Notes: generated by a model not told the origin, from the sequence alone. Shown: positions 29,801 to 35,178, counted from the stretch's first letter. The stretch: 64,000 nt of DNA from Vibrio splendidus (GCF_024347615.1 NZ_AP025508.1:2294001-2358000); one strand, 5' to 3'. Numbers and translations: made by a program.

Positions 29801-31663
29801 AATCTCAGCAGCTGCTGGTGTGTTCGAACCTCCAGACAGTGCAGAGCGGTCACCATCTGCATCAACGGCATAAATTGGCAATGCAAAGGTCAACAACCCG
29901 TCTTCAGCGCCTTGGTGAGAAAGCTCTTCGTACAGAGTGAATTCATAGTTCCCCAATGACGGACTATCCACTTTAACGTCAAAGACCGTAATTCGAGAAC
30001 CATTGACTTCAACATAACCTTCGTAAGTTCTTACACCGTTGGTTTCATCAATCAACTCAAGTAGCACAGCCTCACCATTTGAAACCAAGCTGCCGCCAGT
30101 ATTAAATTCTGCTGGTTCAAGTTCATAATGGTCAATGATGTCACTTTCAAAAATATCCGCGGTAATACTGCCGCTGCCAGACACTGCCGCCGTGCCCTCT
30201 TGTGAGCCACCAACAATACTCGCTTCATCAACATCAATACTGTCAACATTAGTGATAACGGGGCTATCACCATCAGTGATGGCAATGTTGATGATATTGG
30301 TTACAACATCTTGGTCAAAATCGGTAACCGTGATTGGTAATGCAAACGAAAGAGTGTCGGAGCTCACTTCTTCGATTGGCTTGAACTGTTGGAAATTGTA
30401 TGTGCCATCGGTATCAAGCGAGATAGTGAGAACAACCTCACCTCGGCCTTGGATGGACAGAGTAATCGTTGTTCCATCATCAGAAAGTCTCGCAAGCGTG
30501 TTTTGATTATCACTGAGCAACCCATCAAACTGGTCCAGTGCACTTGCATCAAATACGGCTGATTGAAGGTTATCACTACCAATATTTGAGAACGTCCCTT
30601 CGATTGCCGCGCTGCTAGTTTCAACGTTAGTGATATTGACACTTTCAACAGACGGATCTATCCCGTCAAACACTGAAACTTGTGCGTTAACGGGTGTTGC
30701 TAGCGGGTTCCCAGCGGTGTCTTCACCTTGAATATCAAAGGCAATATCTATTTGATCGCCACTGTAAGAAACCTGACCACCGCCAACCGACGGTACATGA
30801 TCAATCGGCTGGGAAATCGTTGTGGTTAGAGAAAGCTCAATGTTATTGCCAACACTGACGGCATCAATGTCGATACGTAATACTTCGTCGGTACCTTGAA
30901 CACCAACGATAGAATTAGTCGTCGCGTCATAGGTGAAGATAACGGACTGACCACTTGAAGTAATGTCGCTGTTTAATTCACTAAGTAGTGAAGCGAGGGA
31001 TAAAGTTTCTGGAATGAAAGAGTTAGGGGCGAGAGCTAAACTACCAGCAATAATCGTTTCTGTCGTTGTTACAGATTGGGGATAGGTATTGCCAGATATG
31101 GAGCCTTCAGTCAGTGTTTCACTGATTGATTGGCCACCTGATGAACGAGTGATAGATCTGAATTCTTCTCTGTCTTCATCAACAGTTTGTTCTGCTAGAC
31201 CAGCGGTCTCAAAGAAAGTCGATGGATGAGTTTCAGTGTAGTTATAGTCAATCGTCACAAAGCCAGCATTTGCAGAACCTAGTCCGCCACCAGCAGCCGT
31301 TGCTTCTAAGATTTGAGTCGGATCGGCACCACCTAAAATGGCTTCTTGAATTGCAGCAAGGTCGTCTTCAGTGAAGGTTTCTGCGTCTGCTTGCTGTAAG
31401 TCAAAATTTACCTCACCAGCTATTGGGGCATCTACCCATGCAGCGTTTTCATCAACACAACCGACGCAATTCTCTGCAACCGGAATCGAATCATTCTGAA
31501 CGCCTAATACAAGCTCTGACTTGTTGGCCGTAATCACGATCTCATTTTCACGGATGGTATCGCCAACTGAAACTTTTCTTGCGCTGCCGTCTGGCTTAAC
31601 TACGACGACATCTCCACTCGTAGCTTCAACTACCGCAACCTGGCGCGAAACTTCAATATCCAT
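8834..31663 (-). CDS. Giant LapA-type RTX biofilm adhesin, about 7,609 residues
   Basis: Type I-secreted repetitive surface adhesin. The order, N to C, is: retention module 1-125, matching LapA in GGADPTQILEATAAG, with the LapG dialanine site T122-A-A-G125; linker and two divergent domains to about 740; about 15 tandem units of about 273 residues (about 740-4700), each with LSETNL...YAVDSDGDD and ITEPN...TSSDxDND halves; many divergent cadherin/VCBS-like domains (about 4700-6820); three near-identical units of about 115 residues (about 6820-7160); a last domain; five RTX nonapeptides (GGxGxDxLx); and a hydrophobic-ending type I secretion signal. It is acidic, rich in Asp/Thr/Ser, and I see only two cysteines (66 and 69). 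I chose the ATG at 31663 because GGGGGA lies just upstream; a GTG 24 bp further out (31687) is unlikely. No vWA domain was recognised. Secretion genes and lapD/lapG are not in the window. Confidence 0.93.
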   Translation of the reverse strand: MDIEVSRQVAVVEATSGDVVVVKPDGSARKVSVGDTIRENEIVITANKSELVLGVQNDSIPVAENCVGCVDENAAWVDAPIAGEVNFDLQQADAETFTEDDLAAIQEAILGGADPTQILEATAAGGGLGSANAGFVTIDYNYTETHPSTFFETAGLAEQTVDEDREEFRSITRSSGGQSISETLTEGSISGNTYPQSVTTTETIIAGSLALAPNSFIPETLSLASLLSELNSDITSSGQSVIFTYDATTNSIVGVQGTDEVLRIDIDAVSVGNNIELSLTTTISQPIDHVPSVGGGQVSYSGDQIDIAFDIQGEDTAGNPLATPVNAQVSVFDGIDPSVESVNITNVETSSAAIEGTFSNIGSDNLQSAVFDASALDQFDGLLSDNQNTLARLSDDGTTITLSIQGRGEVVLTISLDTDGTYNFQQFKPIEEVSSDTLSFALPITVTDFDQDVVTNIINIAITDGDSPVITNVDSIDVDEASIVGGSQEGTAAVSGSGSITADIFESDIIDHYELEPAEFNTGGSLVSNGEAVLLELIDETNGVRTYEGYVEVNGSRITVFDVKVDSPSLGNYEFTLYEELSHQGAEDGLLTFALPIYAVDADGDRSALSGGSNTPAAAEILVNVTDDVVELVDKVESVTEPTLAGDTVVSYNLFNFEGADGSTIQSFNYDGVDYSLDQSLLPDADQNFSFTEGVVTISLNGDFSFEVARDIDHSSSETIVKQFSFLAEDGDGDTDTSTLELSITDGQDPIIDLVPPVTLSETDLADGSAPSGSTVSATETITFTAGSDDVARFRIEPTEFNVGGALTSNGFAVEIKEDSANPGTYIGFITNGLGTEVPVFTIAFSTSTLGEYTFTLLEALDHVDGLDNNDLSFELPVYAVDTDGDDSLVSQLNVTIGDDVQIMQDGKLDITEPNLADGTITTNTIDVMPNQSADGATITQFTYDGQLRTLDQNDTGEQQFSFTEGELFITLEGEVRFEPNRDLDHSVSEDIVKSIVVTSSDFDNDSLTSTVTLTITDGDNPTIDIIPSVTLSETNLSDGSAPSGSAVSSTQTITFTNQSDDVEKFRIEPTEFNTNDDLESNGLAVELREDPAGSGDYIGFTTSATNVETTVFTLSFSSTTLGEYTFTLLEALDHQDARGNNELSFDLPVYAVDSDGDDSMMSPLSVTIGDDVQIMQDSALDIVEPNLVDGTVTTGTVDVMPNQSADGATITQFTYDGQLRTLDQNDNGEQQFSFTEGELFITLEGEVRFEPNRNLDHTLNEDIVKSIVVTSSDSDNDVLTSTVTLTITDGDIPTIDNVPTVSLSETNLSDGSAPSGSAVSSTQTITFTNQSDDVTSFRIEPTEFNVGGALTSNSLAVELKADPTTPGGYIGFVTDGSNVETNVFTISFSDTNLGQYTFTLLEALDHVDGLANNDLSFDLPVYAVDSDGDDSLVSQLNVTIGDDVQIMQGGTLDITEPNLADGTITTNTIDVMPEQSADGATITQFTYDGQVRTLDQTDNGEQQFSFTEGELFITLEGEVRFEPNRNLDHTASEDIVRSIVVTSSDLDNDVLTSTVTLTITDGDIPTIDAVPNVTLSETNLSDGSLPSGSAVSQTETITFTNQSDDVASFRIEPTEFNVGGALKSNGFAVEIKEDSANPGTYIGFITNGSGAEIPVFTIAFSTSTLGEYTFTLLEALDHVDGLDKNDLSFDLPIYAVDTDGDDSLVSQLNVTIGDDVQIMQDGTLDITEPNLADGTITTNTIDVMPNQSADGATITQFTYDGQLRTLDQNDTGEQQFSFTEGELFITLEGEVRFEPNRDLDHSVSEDIVKSIVVTSSDFDNDPVTSTITLTITDGDNPTIDVIPSVTLSETNLSDGSAPSGSAVSSTQTITFTNQSDDVVRFRIEPTEFNTNDDLKSNGLAVELREDPAGSGDYIGFTTSATNVETTVFTLSFNSGSLGEYTFTLIEALDHQDARGNNDLSFDLPVYAVDSDGDDSLMSPLNVTIGDDVQIMQDGALNITEPTVADLAAGTPTTAIFDVMPNQSADGATITQFTYDGQFRTLDQNDNGEQQFSFTEGELFITLQGDVRFEPNRNLDHTLSEDIVKSIVVTSSDSDNDVLTSTVTLTITDGDIPTIDNVPTVNLSETNLSDGSAPSGSAVSSTQTITYTTQSDDVTSFRIEPTEFNVGGALTSNGLAVELKADPTTPGGYIGFVTDGSNVETNVFTISFSDTNLGQYTFTLLEALDHVDGLANNDLTFDLPVYAVDSDGDDSLVSQLNVTIGDDVQIMQDGTLDIIEPNLADGTITTSTIDVMPNQSADGATITQFTYDGQVRTLDQTDNGEQQFSFTEGELFITLEGDVRFEPNRNLDHTASEDIVKSIVVTSSDLDNDVLTSTVMLTITDGDIPTIDAVPSVTLSESNLADGSAPSGSTVSQTETITFTNQSDDVASFRIEPTEFNVGGALKSNGFAVEIKEDSANPGTYIGFITNGSGTEVPVFTIAFSTSTLGEYTFTLLEALDHADGLDNNDLSFDLPVYAVDTDGDDSLVSQLNVTIGDDVQIMQDGTLDIIEPNLADGTITTNTIDVMPEQSADGATITQFTYDGQLRTLDQNETGEQQFSFTEGELFITLEGEVRFEPNRDLDHSVSEDIVKSIVVTSSDFDNDPVTSAITLTITDGDNPTIDSVPSVVLEEADLTDGSSPSGSAVSQTETITFTNQSDDVEKFRLEPSEFNTNNALKSDGLIIEIREEPTGSGNYIGFTTDISNVETTVFTLDFNSTTLGEYTFTLLEAIDHTPIQGNNDLTFDLPVYAVDTDGDDSLMSSLSVTITDDVQVMVSGSLSIEEPTVADLAAGTPTTSVFDVLTSASADGATITQFTYDGGAVLTLDQNDTGEQKFVVADGALYITLQGDIRFEPSRNLDHTGGDIVKSIVVTSSDSDSDLVSSTVTLTITDGDIPTIDMVPSVTLSETNLSDGSAPNASAVSSTQTITFTNQSDDVTSFRIEPTDFNVGGALKSNGLAVELKADPTTPGGYIGFVTDGSNVETNVFTISFSDTNLGQYTFTLLEALDHVDGLVKNDLTFDLPVYAVDSDGDDSLVSQLNVTIGDDVQVMQNQALNIIEPTVADLAAGTPTTATVDVMPSQSADGATITQFTYDGGAAITLDQNDTGEQKFVFTEGSLFITLQGEVRFEPNRNLNHTASEDIVKSIVVTSSDLDNDVLTSTVTLTIADGDIPTIDAVPSVTLSETNLSDGSAPSGSAVSQTETITFTNQSDDVASFRIEPTEFNVGGALKSNGFSVEIKEDSANPGTYIGFIADGSNAEVPVFTIAFSTSTLGEYTFTLLEALDHADGLDKNDLSFDLPVYAVDSDGDDSLVSQLNVTIGDDVQIMQDGTLDITEPNLADGTITTNTIDVMPNQSADGATITEFSFGGIVKTLDQSIVGEQQFSFTEGELFITLQGQVRFEPNRDLDHSASEDIVKSIVVTSSDFDNDPVTSTVTLTITDGDIPTIDAVPSVTLSETNLADGSAPNAGAVSSTQTITFTNQSDDVVRFRLEPTEFNTNDALKSNGLVVELREDPQGSGQYIGFTTSSSNVETTVFTLDFNSGTLGEYTFTLIEALDHQDARGNNDLSFNLPVYAVDSDGDDSLVSQLGVTIGDDVQLMQDGTITSREPAASVETSNTFDVMPNQSADGAKVTSFVFDGNTAESLDLNVNGEQEFVFTEGSVFITTEGEIRFEPVRNQNHAGGDITKSIEVTSVDLDGDIVTSTVTLKIVDGDLPTIDLVPGITLSEVDLADGSAPTGNPVTMTQTITYTAGSDDVSHFRIDPTQFNTSGSLKSNGLDVEIKEQPANSGNYIGFVKDGSNVETNVFTISFSTSNLGQYTFTLLEALDHVDGLQNNTLSFDVPVLVVDADGDDSVMSPMTVAITDDVQGVQDGTLSIIEPSLADLVSGTPPTTPIIDVMPTQSADGAKVTQFTYDGGTAVTLDPSIATEQVFTVTDGLLYITIEGEVRFEPSRDLDHSSGDIVRTIVVTTSDFDNDTDTADVTLTIKDGIDPVIDVVPDVNLSEVNLADGSTPTGSPVSSTHTITYTEGSDDFSHFRIATNEFNPGDLLKSSGLVVQLKEDPASAGDYIGYTDDGMGNVTDVFTISFDSANKAQFTFTLIEALDHLDGVLYNNLTFRLPIYAVDTDDSESTKRDVVVTIEDDLQQMQDGFLTITEPSSGTPTTTTVDVMPIPSADGANITQFTYDGGSPITLNQNISGEQEFVFTEGSLFVTLDGDVRFEPNRNLDHSAGNIVKSIVFTSSDFDNDIFSSTVTLTIVDGDGPTIDVVPGVALSESLLADGSTPSVTPVSMTQTITSLASSDDIAEIVVEVGLFNTNGALKSDGLELSLREDPAGSGDYIAFTTNGSGAEKIIFTLDFDDTNPSQYTFTLLERLDHVDGLGNNDLSFDLSVYAEDTDGDISASKPLTVTITDDVQLMQSGALNITEPSTGTPTTTVFDVMPAQSADGATITKFVYDNQAETALVQTNTSEQEFVFTEGSLFINLEGDVRFEPNRNLDHSGGDIVKTITVTSEDKDGDIVTSTVTLTIADGAPPTIDTVPAVALAEANLIDGSSPGLPVSQTETITFTQGSDDVNHFRIDTTQFNTSGDLKADGLVVQLKEDPLNSDNYIGYVESGGVQTDIFTITFSSVVLGEYTFTLLEELDHLPVQGNNDQIFTLPVIAVDKDNTDSVMKPLTVTITDDVPTITDTTVASTFVVDEGDLGALAQATGSFVTTEGADKVEAYELRNISDLEDDLTSGNEAISITEVTGVANTTTYQGTTTSGTPIFTLALGNDGSYTFTLLGPLNHATTPSNLDTLTIPFDVVAVDGDGDDSNQYVLPIEVIDDAPVMTAPTGETVVDEDDLTGIGSDQSEDTIINGLFTVDEGADGVVLYELVDEDLVLTGLTSDGESLEWLAVSQNGTTFTYVAQTATSNEAVFEIIFDTSDNSYQFELFKPLKHPDGADENAIDLNFSVVAEDFDQDQSNAIDLKITVTDDVPLVTTQSITRLEGQGYGNSKVDMFANATDVGADGAVLSRIEGISNNGADIVFRTGNNGPYSSGFDLNSGSQQVRVYEQTDDGNGGTQERQLGTLRINSNGEVEFKANGYLDHDGLDTIDFSINVIATDGDLDTSETPLDITITDRDSTRIALKVTTFEDAGRDSTIPYATGDEPTLENVQDNQNGLPNAPAQVALQVSLYDQDNAESIGQLTIKSPNGGDSHQGTFYYFDGADYIELVPESNGSIIFGSPELEQSFAPNPSEPRQTIATIDNLFFVPDQHASSDETGGRVRYELEIEKNGTTEHTINSNFRIEIEAVADIATWDDSNSTYQYQVNEDEDNVTLELNAESQDNSNTETITYELEAVQGDGKFELLDQNGNVLTLVNGVYIIASADINSTVVNPIDNFSGQIEFKATAITEETLNPYDDSANGGANDKTTARSVEQSIVIDVTADADPGTFSVSRIQINEDNIDDPDYVGPLDNKDAFTLDEVITMTGSVDSDSSEELFVRISNVTEGAVLYFLGTTTVVPTITINGVDYQEIAYSDLANVEVVPTKHSNVDFTFDVTGVVKDTANLSTGAQIDEEILGTKTVNVEVKGVADTPYGGTNGTDWTTFTDGATNGVQTTIEESQNGDSFALLDFTVLSGERKPDDPTDSPLTGDGSEAITVILSGIPDGVILEDGDGTVIDLNFVGYETGPGGSPDLSKPIYEANITEAGKTSGIRIRPVDSSTENIHIQGKVIVTENDGHTLTFDQEIRVLVEPIIDTSATYSNVTNGNEDTAINIDWHPEGTDYIDDDEHFTSIVISDIPTDVESVVVNGDVTWVYDAAAGTLTITPKSGQTPEEFTQIALNNNFIQITPAQDSSTDFTLDTVVMIEERDHEYVDAGNPGQGIVTATINGSIDVQVRPVVEPEDAANKIVVNQVAGIIDLTTVVADALTGVLKFTTNSDNTSVTDEFVIRYEETDASSAIEEVDQLVIQLTNVDDSALSDDVLNQLLVIGAAYEGNGRWVVTNEDLFSISAPNGLAFPPVSGTAGVFNDIKMTIFSTVVDRGDGVEIESSPAVQREGEVNLSFPQVLVGGNEVAADITMTPDSVVDAIEDTQLDLGAALNSLITFSGEDASTDQVTIIIDDSVTINPGGTFPISLSGSSEIDFVNGKYVFETTVDQGVSTDFSGLLLNLPADYSGDFRLPITIVTKDTQSGDEKTLVTEVIIKVAPDAETDPTIEVNVVGSLDDAFNPVDNDGQAGQDPVGYEDTYIQLDFNSTISDQVSGVEGGQEEFTSITLTLDDPSIGAFYDNTGTSLGTSVTFNQAEIAAGALDNVLFRAIENYPTGNDINQVQVNVSGTVTDTATYNDPASPVGTATDSDTFSTSVSFEVVPVVDDVSVTGPGSDPDVIEITGNEDQLISLSGTGPVSIALTDLDGSEQFVSIKFTGVPDGFLMSADAASTYTVKNNGGGEWSVQLPQASGLSFDLSELSILPPKNFSGTAEFGVEVFTQESLLGVPTAAANLPSFKLHVVPVGDDVDTNPTDSVTGNEGQNIDIEINATILDKELSATGSGTFTENAPETLRVEVAGVPQDASIFYPDGTTLASYDPATQLWTLDVPAQSLDKIVFNSGEHNSDAGNALGINGPLQITVRSVDTDADNTEYLGTPTSFDVDLVIDPINDQPTFVNVTNIETPEDISIAIDNFSIYDVDANFDNPDAPYVLTLQVDQTLPGAQGVFEFTSSPDVTFVLQPDGSLVITGKEADINTALTNGAVAFKPDPDQNYLNQNGLVTINATLDDGGNNGLIDAGDPNTAQTNQTTFTIKVTEVNDAPVATDVDLGSIAEDGQIVIVESDLIAASSDLENHNLTVTGVTLTQGQGQLTRYENAGGSDDAAITGPFWIFIAANDFNGDVKFNYDIIDDGTTNGADDFLTDNAEISLVVTEVNDQPVASDIDLGTMLEEGQLIIKEEDLISATTDPENDTITVNSLVLDQGQGQLQRFENVGGADDATITGPYWVFTAANEYSGDVKFTYTVEDDGTTNGADDFLTDTGEISVVVTEVNDQPVATDIDLGNILEEGQLIIKEEDLIAATSDPENDTITVTNLVLDEGQGQLQRFENVGGADDAMITGPFWIFTAADEYSGNVKFTYTVEDDGTTNGANDFLTDTAEITAIVDGVNDTPVVNGDSVTTVIDEDAGQLLSGINVSDPDYVDTFSDDLMTVTLTVDYGTLNVSLPAVTTVMVNGNNTGSVILVGTLSDLNALIDTPTSPNGVYLDASLSPTNSIGLEVIAKDSGNPSGIAIETAPVVYNIAVTPVANAPTLSIDPAFNYVRNITTSSSVVANSGVALVGIVAALTDITEELTLKISDVPDGVDVTSDVGTVSLVGDTWIATADAIDSLRLVEQSSLGKPLTPGNYTLKVEAVSEEADNNDIAISQNIDLNLNIVANPIDLDLSSETDDVQLLASNFDTTLTGGTGNDRLVGGAGDDTLVGGDGNDTLIGGGGSDILTGGNGMDSFVWLNIEDGVEDTITDFSLSEGDQIDLREVLPELKNTSPDMSALLQQIDAKVEGDDIELTINPDGLGTTEQVIVVEDLAPQLTLSGTMPSDILDALVQQNVITHG
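9161..9286 (-). other. RTX nonapeptide block near the adhesin C-terminus
   Basis: Encodes five GGxGxDxLx-type calcium-binding nonapeptides (GGTGNDRLV, GGAGDDTLV, GGDGNDTLI and so on), followed by DSFVWLNIEDG...ITDFSLSEGDQIDL, the usual start of the C-terminal type I secretion target. Confidence 0.92.
10170..11215 (-). repeat. Three tandem cadherin-like units of about 345 bp in the adhesin
   Basis: Three consecutive copies, each starting ND(A/Q)PVA(T/S)D(V/I)DLG and containing GQGQLxRxEN, GP(F/Y)W(I/V)F and DDGTTNGADDFLTD. Copies two and three are closest, with long identical stretches such as EEGQLIIKEEDLI. The pattern suggests recent duplication of the last copy. Confidence 0.88.
17540..29440 (-). 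repeat. Main adhesin repeat array, about 15 units of about 820 bp in a 3-unit higher-order pattern
   Basis: Unit starts, recognised as D-G-(D)-x-P-T-I-D-x-V-P-x-V-x-LSE, recur about every 808-830 bp. Within the array, marker segments alternate as REDPAGSG, KADPTTPGG, KEDSANPG. The KEDSANPG DNA marker (CTTCTTTTATCTC) is at about 29,210, 26,760, 24,303 and 21,833, so the true homogenisation period is about 2.46 kb. Units at the C-terminal end of the array (towards 17,540) are more divergent. Confidence 0.9.
31289..31300 (-). other. LapG-type cleavage site codons (Thr-Ala-Ala-Gly)
   Basis: Codons ACG GCT GCT GGT encode T122-A123-A124-G125 in the context ADPTQILEATAAGGG, nearly the same as the LapA processing site. 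In LapA, cleavage between the second Ala and Gly releases the adhesin when c-di-GMP is low. Confidence 0.82.
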
Positions 31664-32254
31664 ACATCCCCCGTTGTCACAAAGCACTATTTTTAAGCGC
31701 TGTGAAAATTATTTGTAATAGCAATTTCAGGTTTTAATTGAACGCATACTTAGCTCTCATCAATGGCAATCCATTGTTATGCCCAATCGGCTTGAAAAGA
31801 GAGAAGTATTTCACCTGTTTTTTTATAGTTTACTTACCCTTAAGCCTAGTCTTCCCCATAAAAAATGCCATGTCTGTGCGAAGAGACATCTTTTCGCAAA
31901 TCCAAGTATTCTTTCAAGGCTTAAAAACCCTAGTCAAAAGTTAGTAGGATGCTGATTGATATGCAAATGAGCGCGCAATATAAAGACACATCTTCGTTTT
32001 ATAAATATATACAGTAATAAAGTTGATAAATCATTAGCGAATACAGGGCATTAATCGAGGTAAGCTCTGCATCCTTAGTAAAGCAGAGGCAAGTCCCATC
32101 TTTGAGACACATCTCAGAATCAATGTGATGATTTTTCGCTCACAAACCATGAAATAGATCGTAGAATACGAGCCTTTTAGCATATTAGTTCACAGCCAAG
32201 AAAAGAATACTTACTGAGATGCGAGAATAGAATTTTTGTTGCTCGACAAAACAA
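31664..32254. promoter_or_regulatory. Adhesin upstream region, about 590 bp without a gene
   Basis: No supported gene. It must hold the promoter and leader of the adhesin. A palindrome ATGTCT-N8-AGACAT (31870-31889) overlaps a second inverted pair TGCGAA...TTCGCA, about 210 bp before the adhesin start; the two pairings are mutually exclusive. TGTGA-N11-TCACA near 32,121 has the wrong spacing for CRP. A short open frame at 31738-31944 on the plus strand has no good start. Confidence 0.4.
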
Positions 32255-32288
32255 AAAAGCCCACTAAGTTGAAACTTAGTGGGCTTTA
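32255..32288 (-). terminator. Rho-independent terminator of speA-speB
   Basis: 14 bp stem AAAGCCCACTAAGT / ACTTAGTGGGCTTT with a 4-nt loop. On the minus strand it ends in six T residues, 40 bp after the speB stop. Confidence 0.92.
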
Positions 32289-32326
32289 AAATCAGTATGT
32301 AGCGTTACGCTTTTAACAATCAAACA

Positions 32327-33256
32327 CTATGATTTAGCGAGGCGATTTGCCGTCCAAACATAAAGCAGCTCAAGTGCGATAGTTGCACCAGCCAATGCTG
32401 TAATCTCGCTTTGGTCATACGCAGGTGAAACCTCAACAACATCCATACCAACCATATTAATGCCCTGCAAACCGCGGATGATTCTCAGGACTTTATCTGA
32501 GTTCAAACCGCCGCATACTGGCGTACCTGTACCCGGAGCAAAAGCAGGATCCAGACAATCGATATCAAACGTTAGGTAAACTGGCTTATCACCAACAATG
32601 CCTTTCACTTGAGCAATGATCTCGTCCACGCTCATGTCGTTCGCTTGCATCGCGTCAATAACGTTAAAGCCGTGTCCTTCCTGCTTGTACTCTGTACGAA
32701 TACCAATTTGCACTGAGTGTTCTGGCGAGATAAGGCCTTCATTTGGCGCATGGTAGAACATAGTGCCATGATCGTAACGACTGCCCTGACTGTAAGTGTC
32801 AGTGTGCGCGTCGAAGTGAATCAGAGCCATCTCACCGTACTTCTTGCCGTATGCTCTTAACAAAGGCAGTGTAATGAAGTGATCGCCACCTAAACCTAAC
32901 AAAGTTTTACCACTATTTAGAATCGCATCAGCAGCCGCTTCTAAACGCTGAGTTAGGTCTTCTGCATCACCACAATCAAACACAAGATCGCCAGCATCAA
33001 TCACCGAGGTATATTCAAATACATTGAAGTCCCAAGGAAACTTTTTGCCTTCCCACGCCAAGTTTACCGACGCACGACGAATCGCATCAGGACCCATACG
33101 AGCACCCGGTCGACCAGACGTCGCCATATCTAACGGCGCGCCCAACACAACCACATCAGCATCGTTATCAATTGGGTTCTGTACCAATGGACGACGCATA
33201 AAAGTCATCGCGTTGGAGTACAGCGAGTAATCTGGTTTGGTAAATAGATCGTTCAT
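32327..33256 (-). CDS. speB: Agmatinase
   Basis: Hydrolyses agmatine to putrescine and urea; a binuclear manganese ureohydrolase of 309 residues. All metal-binding motifs are present: [15 protein letters not shown] and [18 protein letters not shown]. The start ATG overlaps the speA stop by one base (TAATG), which implies translational coupling. Together the two genes form the arginine decarboxylase route to putrescine. SpeB ends in front of a strong terminator. Confidence 0.96.
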   Translation of the reverse strand: MNDLFTKPDYSLYSNAMTFMRRPLVQNPIDNDADVVVLGAPLDMATSGRPGARMGPDAIRRASVNLAWEGKKFPWDFNVFEYTSVIDAGDLVFDCGDAEDLTQRLEAAADAILNSGKTLLGLGGDHFITLPLLRAYGKKYGEMALIHFDAHTDTYSQGSRYDHGTMFYHAPNEGLISPEHSVQIGIRTEYKQEGHGFNVIDAMQANDMSVDEIIAQVKGIVGDKPVYLTFDIDCLDPAFAPGTGTPVCGGLNSDKVLRIIRGLQGINMVGMDVVEVSPAYDQSEITALAGATIALELLYVWTANRLAKS

Positions 33257-35178
33257 TAAAAATCCTCAAGATAGGTGTAACCCATCAAGCCTTGCTCTAA
33301 CTCTTCAAGTACGCTTTGTTGCTCTTGTGCTGGTACTTTCGCCGTGACCAAATCTTTGTAGTTCTGACGAATCAGATCCGTATCGATGTGAACATAACGC
33401 ATCATGTCTTCAACCGTATCGCCTTCATTGATGTAGTCGATATTCGCTTGACCGCTTTCATCAACATTCACCACTACGCTGTGAGTATCACCAAATAGGT
33501 TATGCATATCCCCCAAGATCTCTTGGTATGCGCCTACTAAGAAAAAGCCCATCAGGTAAGGTTCATCTGGGTTCCATGCAGGAACTGGCAGAGTCGTTTC
33601 AATACCTTGACCGTCAACATACTGGTCAATCGTGCCGTCAGAGTCACATGTGATGTCCAATACAACAGCGCGTCGCTCGTCCGCATTATCCAAACCACTT
33701 AGAGGCAATACAGGGAATACCTGATCGATACCCCAAGCATCTGGCAACGATTGGAACAGCGAGAAGTTCACGAAAAACTTATCAGCCAAACGCTCGCTCA
33801 ACTCATCCAAAATAGGACGGTGGTAACGGTTCTTAGTGCTCATACGCGAGCTAAGTTCGTAGTTAATACGCAAAGACATCTGCTCTGCCCAAGCACGGTG
33901 CTGAAGATTCAGCATGCCTGTTGCAAATTGGTTGTGCGCTTCTGCGATATCACTCTGCGTGTCGTTATAGATCTCGATCAACGCTCGATCATCGTTACCT
34001 GCATCTAGTTCTAAAAAATTCTTCCACATGTTGTTTAGCAACATTGGTGCATCAACTTCAGGCGCAGCCATATCTTCCGGAGAATAGCTTTCTGTACCGA
34101 TCACGTTAGTAACAAGCACAGCGTGATGCGCAGTCAACGAACGACCAGATTCAGAAATGATCACAGGTTGTGGCTGATTGTAGAGCTTACAGATATCCCC
34201 TACTGTCATTACGATATTTCGAGCGTACTCAAGCAAGCCGTAGTTCATTGAGTTTGAAGACTGGCTACGTGTACCGTCGTAATCAACCGCCAAACCACCA
34301 CCAACATCTAAGTACTTCAATTGAGCACCGATATCGCGCAGTTCACAGTAGAAACGAGCCGCTTCGCTCACACCATTTCGTACATCACGAATATTGGCCA
34401 TTTGTGAACCAAGATGGAAGTGTACTAGCTCTAGAACATCAAGCTGATCTTCTGCTTTCAAGCGTTCAATAACGGTAAGCACTTGTGATGCAGACAAGCC
34501 GAACTTCGACTTCTCACCACCACTTGCTTGCCATTTACCTGCGCCTTGAGAAGCAAGACGAATACGCAAACCTAAACGAGGTTTCACGCCAAGTGCCTTC
34601 GCTTCAGAAAGAACAAGATCAAGCTCTGACAGCTTCTCTAGAACGATAAATACTTTATGACCTAGCTTTTCGCCAATAAGCGCAAGACGGATGTATTCTC
34701 TGTCTTTGTAACCGTTACACACGATCACTGAGCTGGCTTTTTGAGCCAGTGCCAATACCGCTAATAGTTCAGGCTTGCTGCCCGCCTCTAGGCCTAGCTG
34801 CTTTTGTTCTAATTGAGCTTGGCTCGCTAAGATCTCATCAACCACTTCTTTCTGTTGGTTAACTTTAATCGGGTAAACAAGCAGGTAACGGTTGTCATAC
34901 TGATATTCGTCGATCGCTTGGTTAAATGCGTTACAGATATTGTGCACACGTTGATGCACTATTTGAGGAAAACGCACAAGAGCAGGCAAACCAATATTTC
35001 TCTGCTCTAACTGTTTTACGATCTGACTAAGAGGAACTTGATGATCGGTTTCGCTCGGTGAAACATACACCTCGCCATTATCATCAATTCCATAAAAACC
35101 TTGGCTCCAGTGCTTTACATTATACTCAGCACGGATGCGTTCCAAATTAACCGAATTTTCCAATTCTAGAGACCTCAC
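33256..35178 (-). CDS. speA: Biosynthetic arginine decarboxylase
   Basis: Converts arginine to agmatine with pyridoxal phosphate; 640 residues, close to E. coli SpeA. The alanine-racemase-like barrel shows [12 protein letters not shown] (the PLP lysine region), [11 protein letters not shown] and HFHLGSQ. The C-terminal domain has [13 protein letters not shown] and the substrate-binding CDSDG motif. The GTG at 35178 has no clear ribosome binding site. A TTG at 35163 (ENSVNLE... frame) has GAGG 9 bp upstream and may be the real start. An inverted repeat lies in the leader. It is co-transcribed with speB. Confidence 0.95.
   Translation of the reverse strand: MRSLELENSVNLERIRAEYNVKHWSQGFYGIDDNGEVYVSPSETDHQVPLSQIVKQLEQRNIGLPALVRFPQIVHQRVHNICNAFNQAIDEYQYDNRYLLVYPIKVNQQKEVVDEILASQAQLEQKQLGLEAGSKPELLAVLALAQKASSVIVCNGYKDREYIRLALIGEKLGHKVFIVLEKLSELDLVLSEAKALGVKPRLGLRIRLASQGAGKWQASGGEKSKFGLSASQVLTVIERLKAEDQLDVLELVHFHLGSQMANIRDVRNGVSEAARFYCELRDIGAQLKYLDVGGGLAVDYDGTRSQSSNSMNYGLLEYARNIVMTVGDICKLYNQPQPVIISESGRSLTAHHAVLVTNVIGTESYSPEDMAAPEVDAPMLLNNMWKNFLELDAGNDDRALIEIYNDTQSDIAEAHNQFATGMLNLQHRAWAEQMSLRINYELSSRMSTKNRYHRPILDELSERLADKFFVNFSLFQSLPDAWGIDQVFPVLPLSGLDNADERRAVVLDITCDSDGTIDQYVDGQGIETTLPVPAWNPDEPYLMGFFLVGAYQEILGDMHNLFGDTHSVVVNVDESGQANIDYINEGDTVEDMMRYVHIDTDLIRQNYKDLVTAKVPAQEQQSVLEELEQGLMGYTYLEDF

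Noticed and set aside
8844-31718. Many open frames of 60-125 codons antisense to the adhesin gene
   Set aside because: They recur in step with the 820 bp repeats, are low in complexity (Ser/Val/Thr-rich), and have no independent ribosome binding sites; they are shadows of the repetitive coding strand.
31738-31944. 68-codon frame in the adhesin upstream region
   Set aside because: It starts at TTG without a ribosome binding site, and its composition is that of AT-rich non-coding DNA.
32119-32145. CRP site in the adhesin promoter (TGTGA...TCACA)
   Set aside because: The half-sites are separated by 11 bp instead of 6.
34170-34472. 100-codon frame antisense to speA
   Set aside because: It lies wholly within a strongly conserved gene and mirrors its codon pattern.
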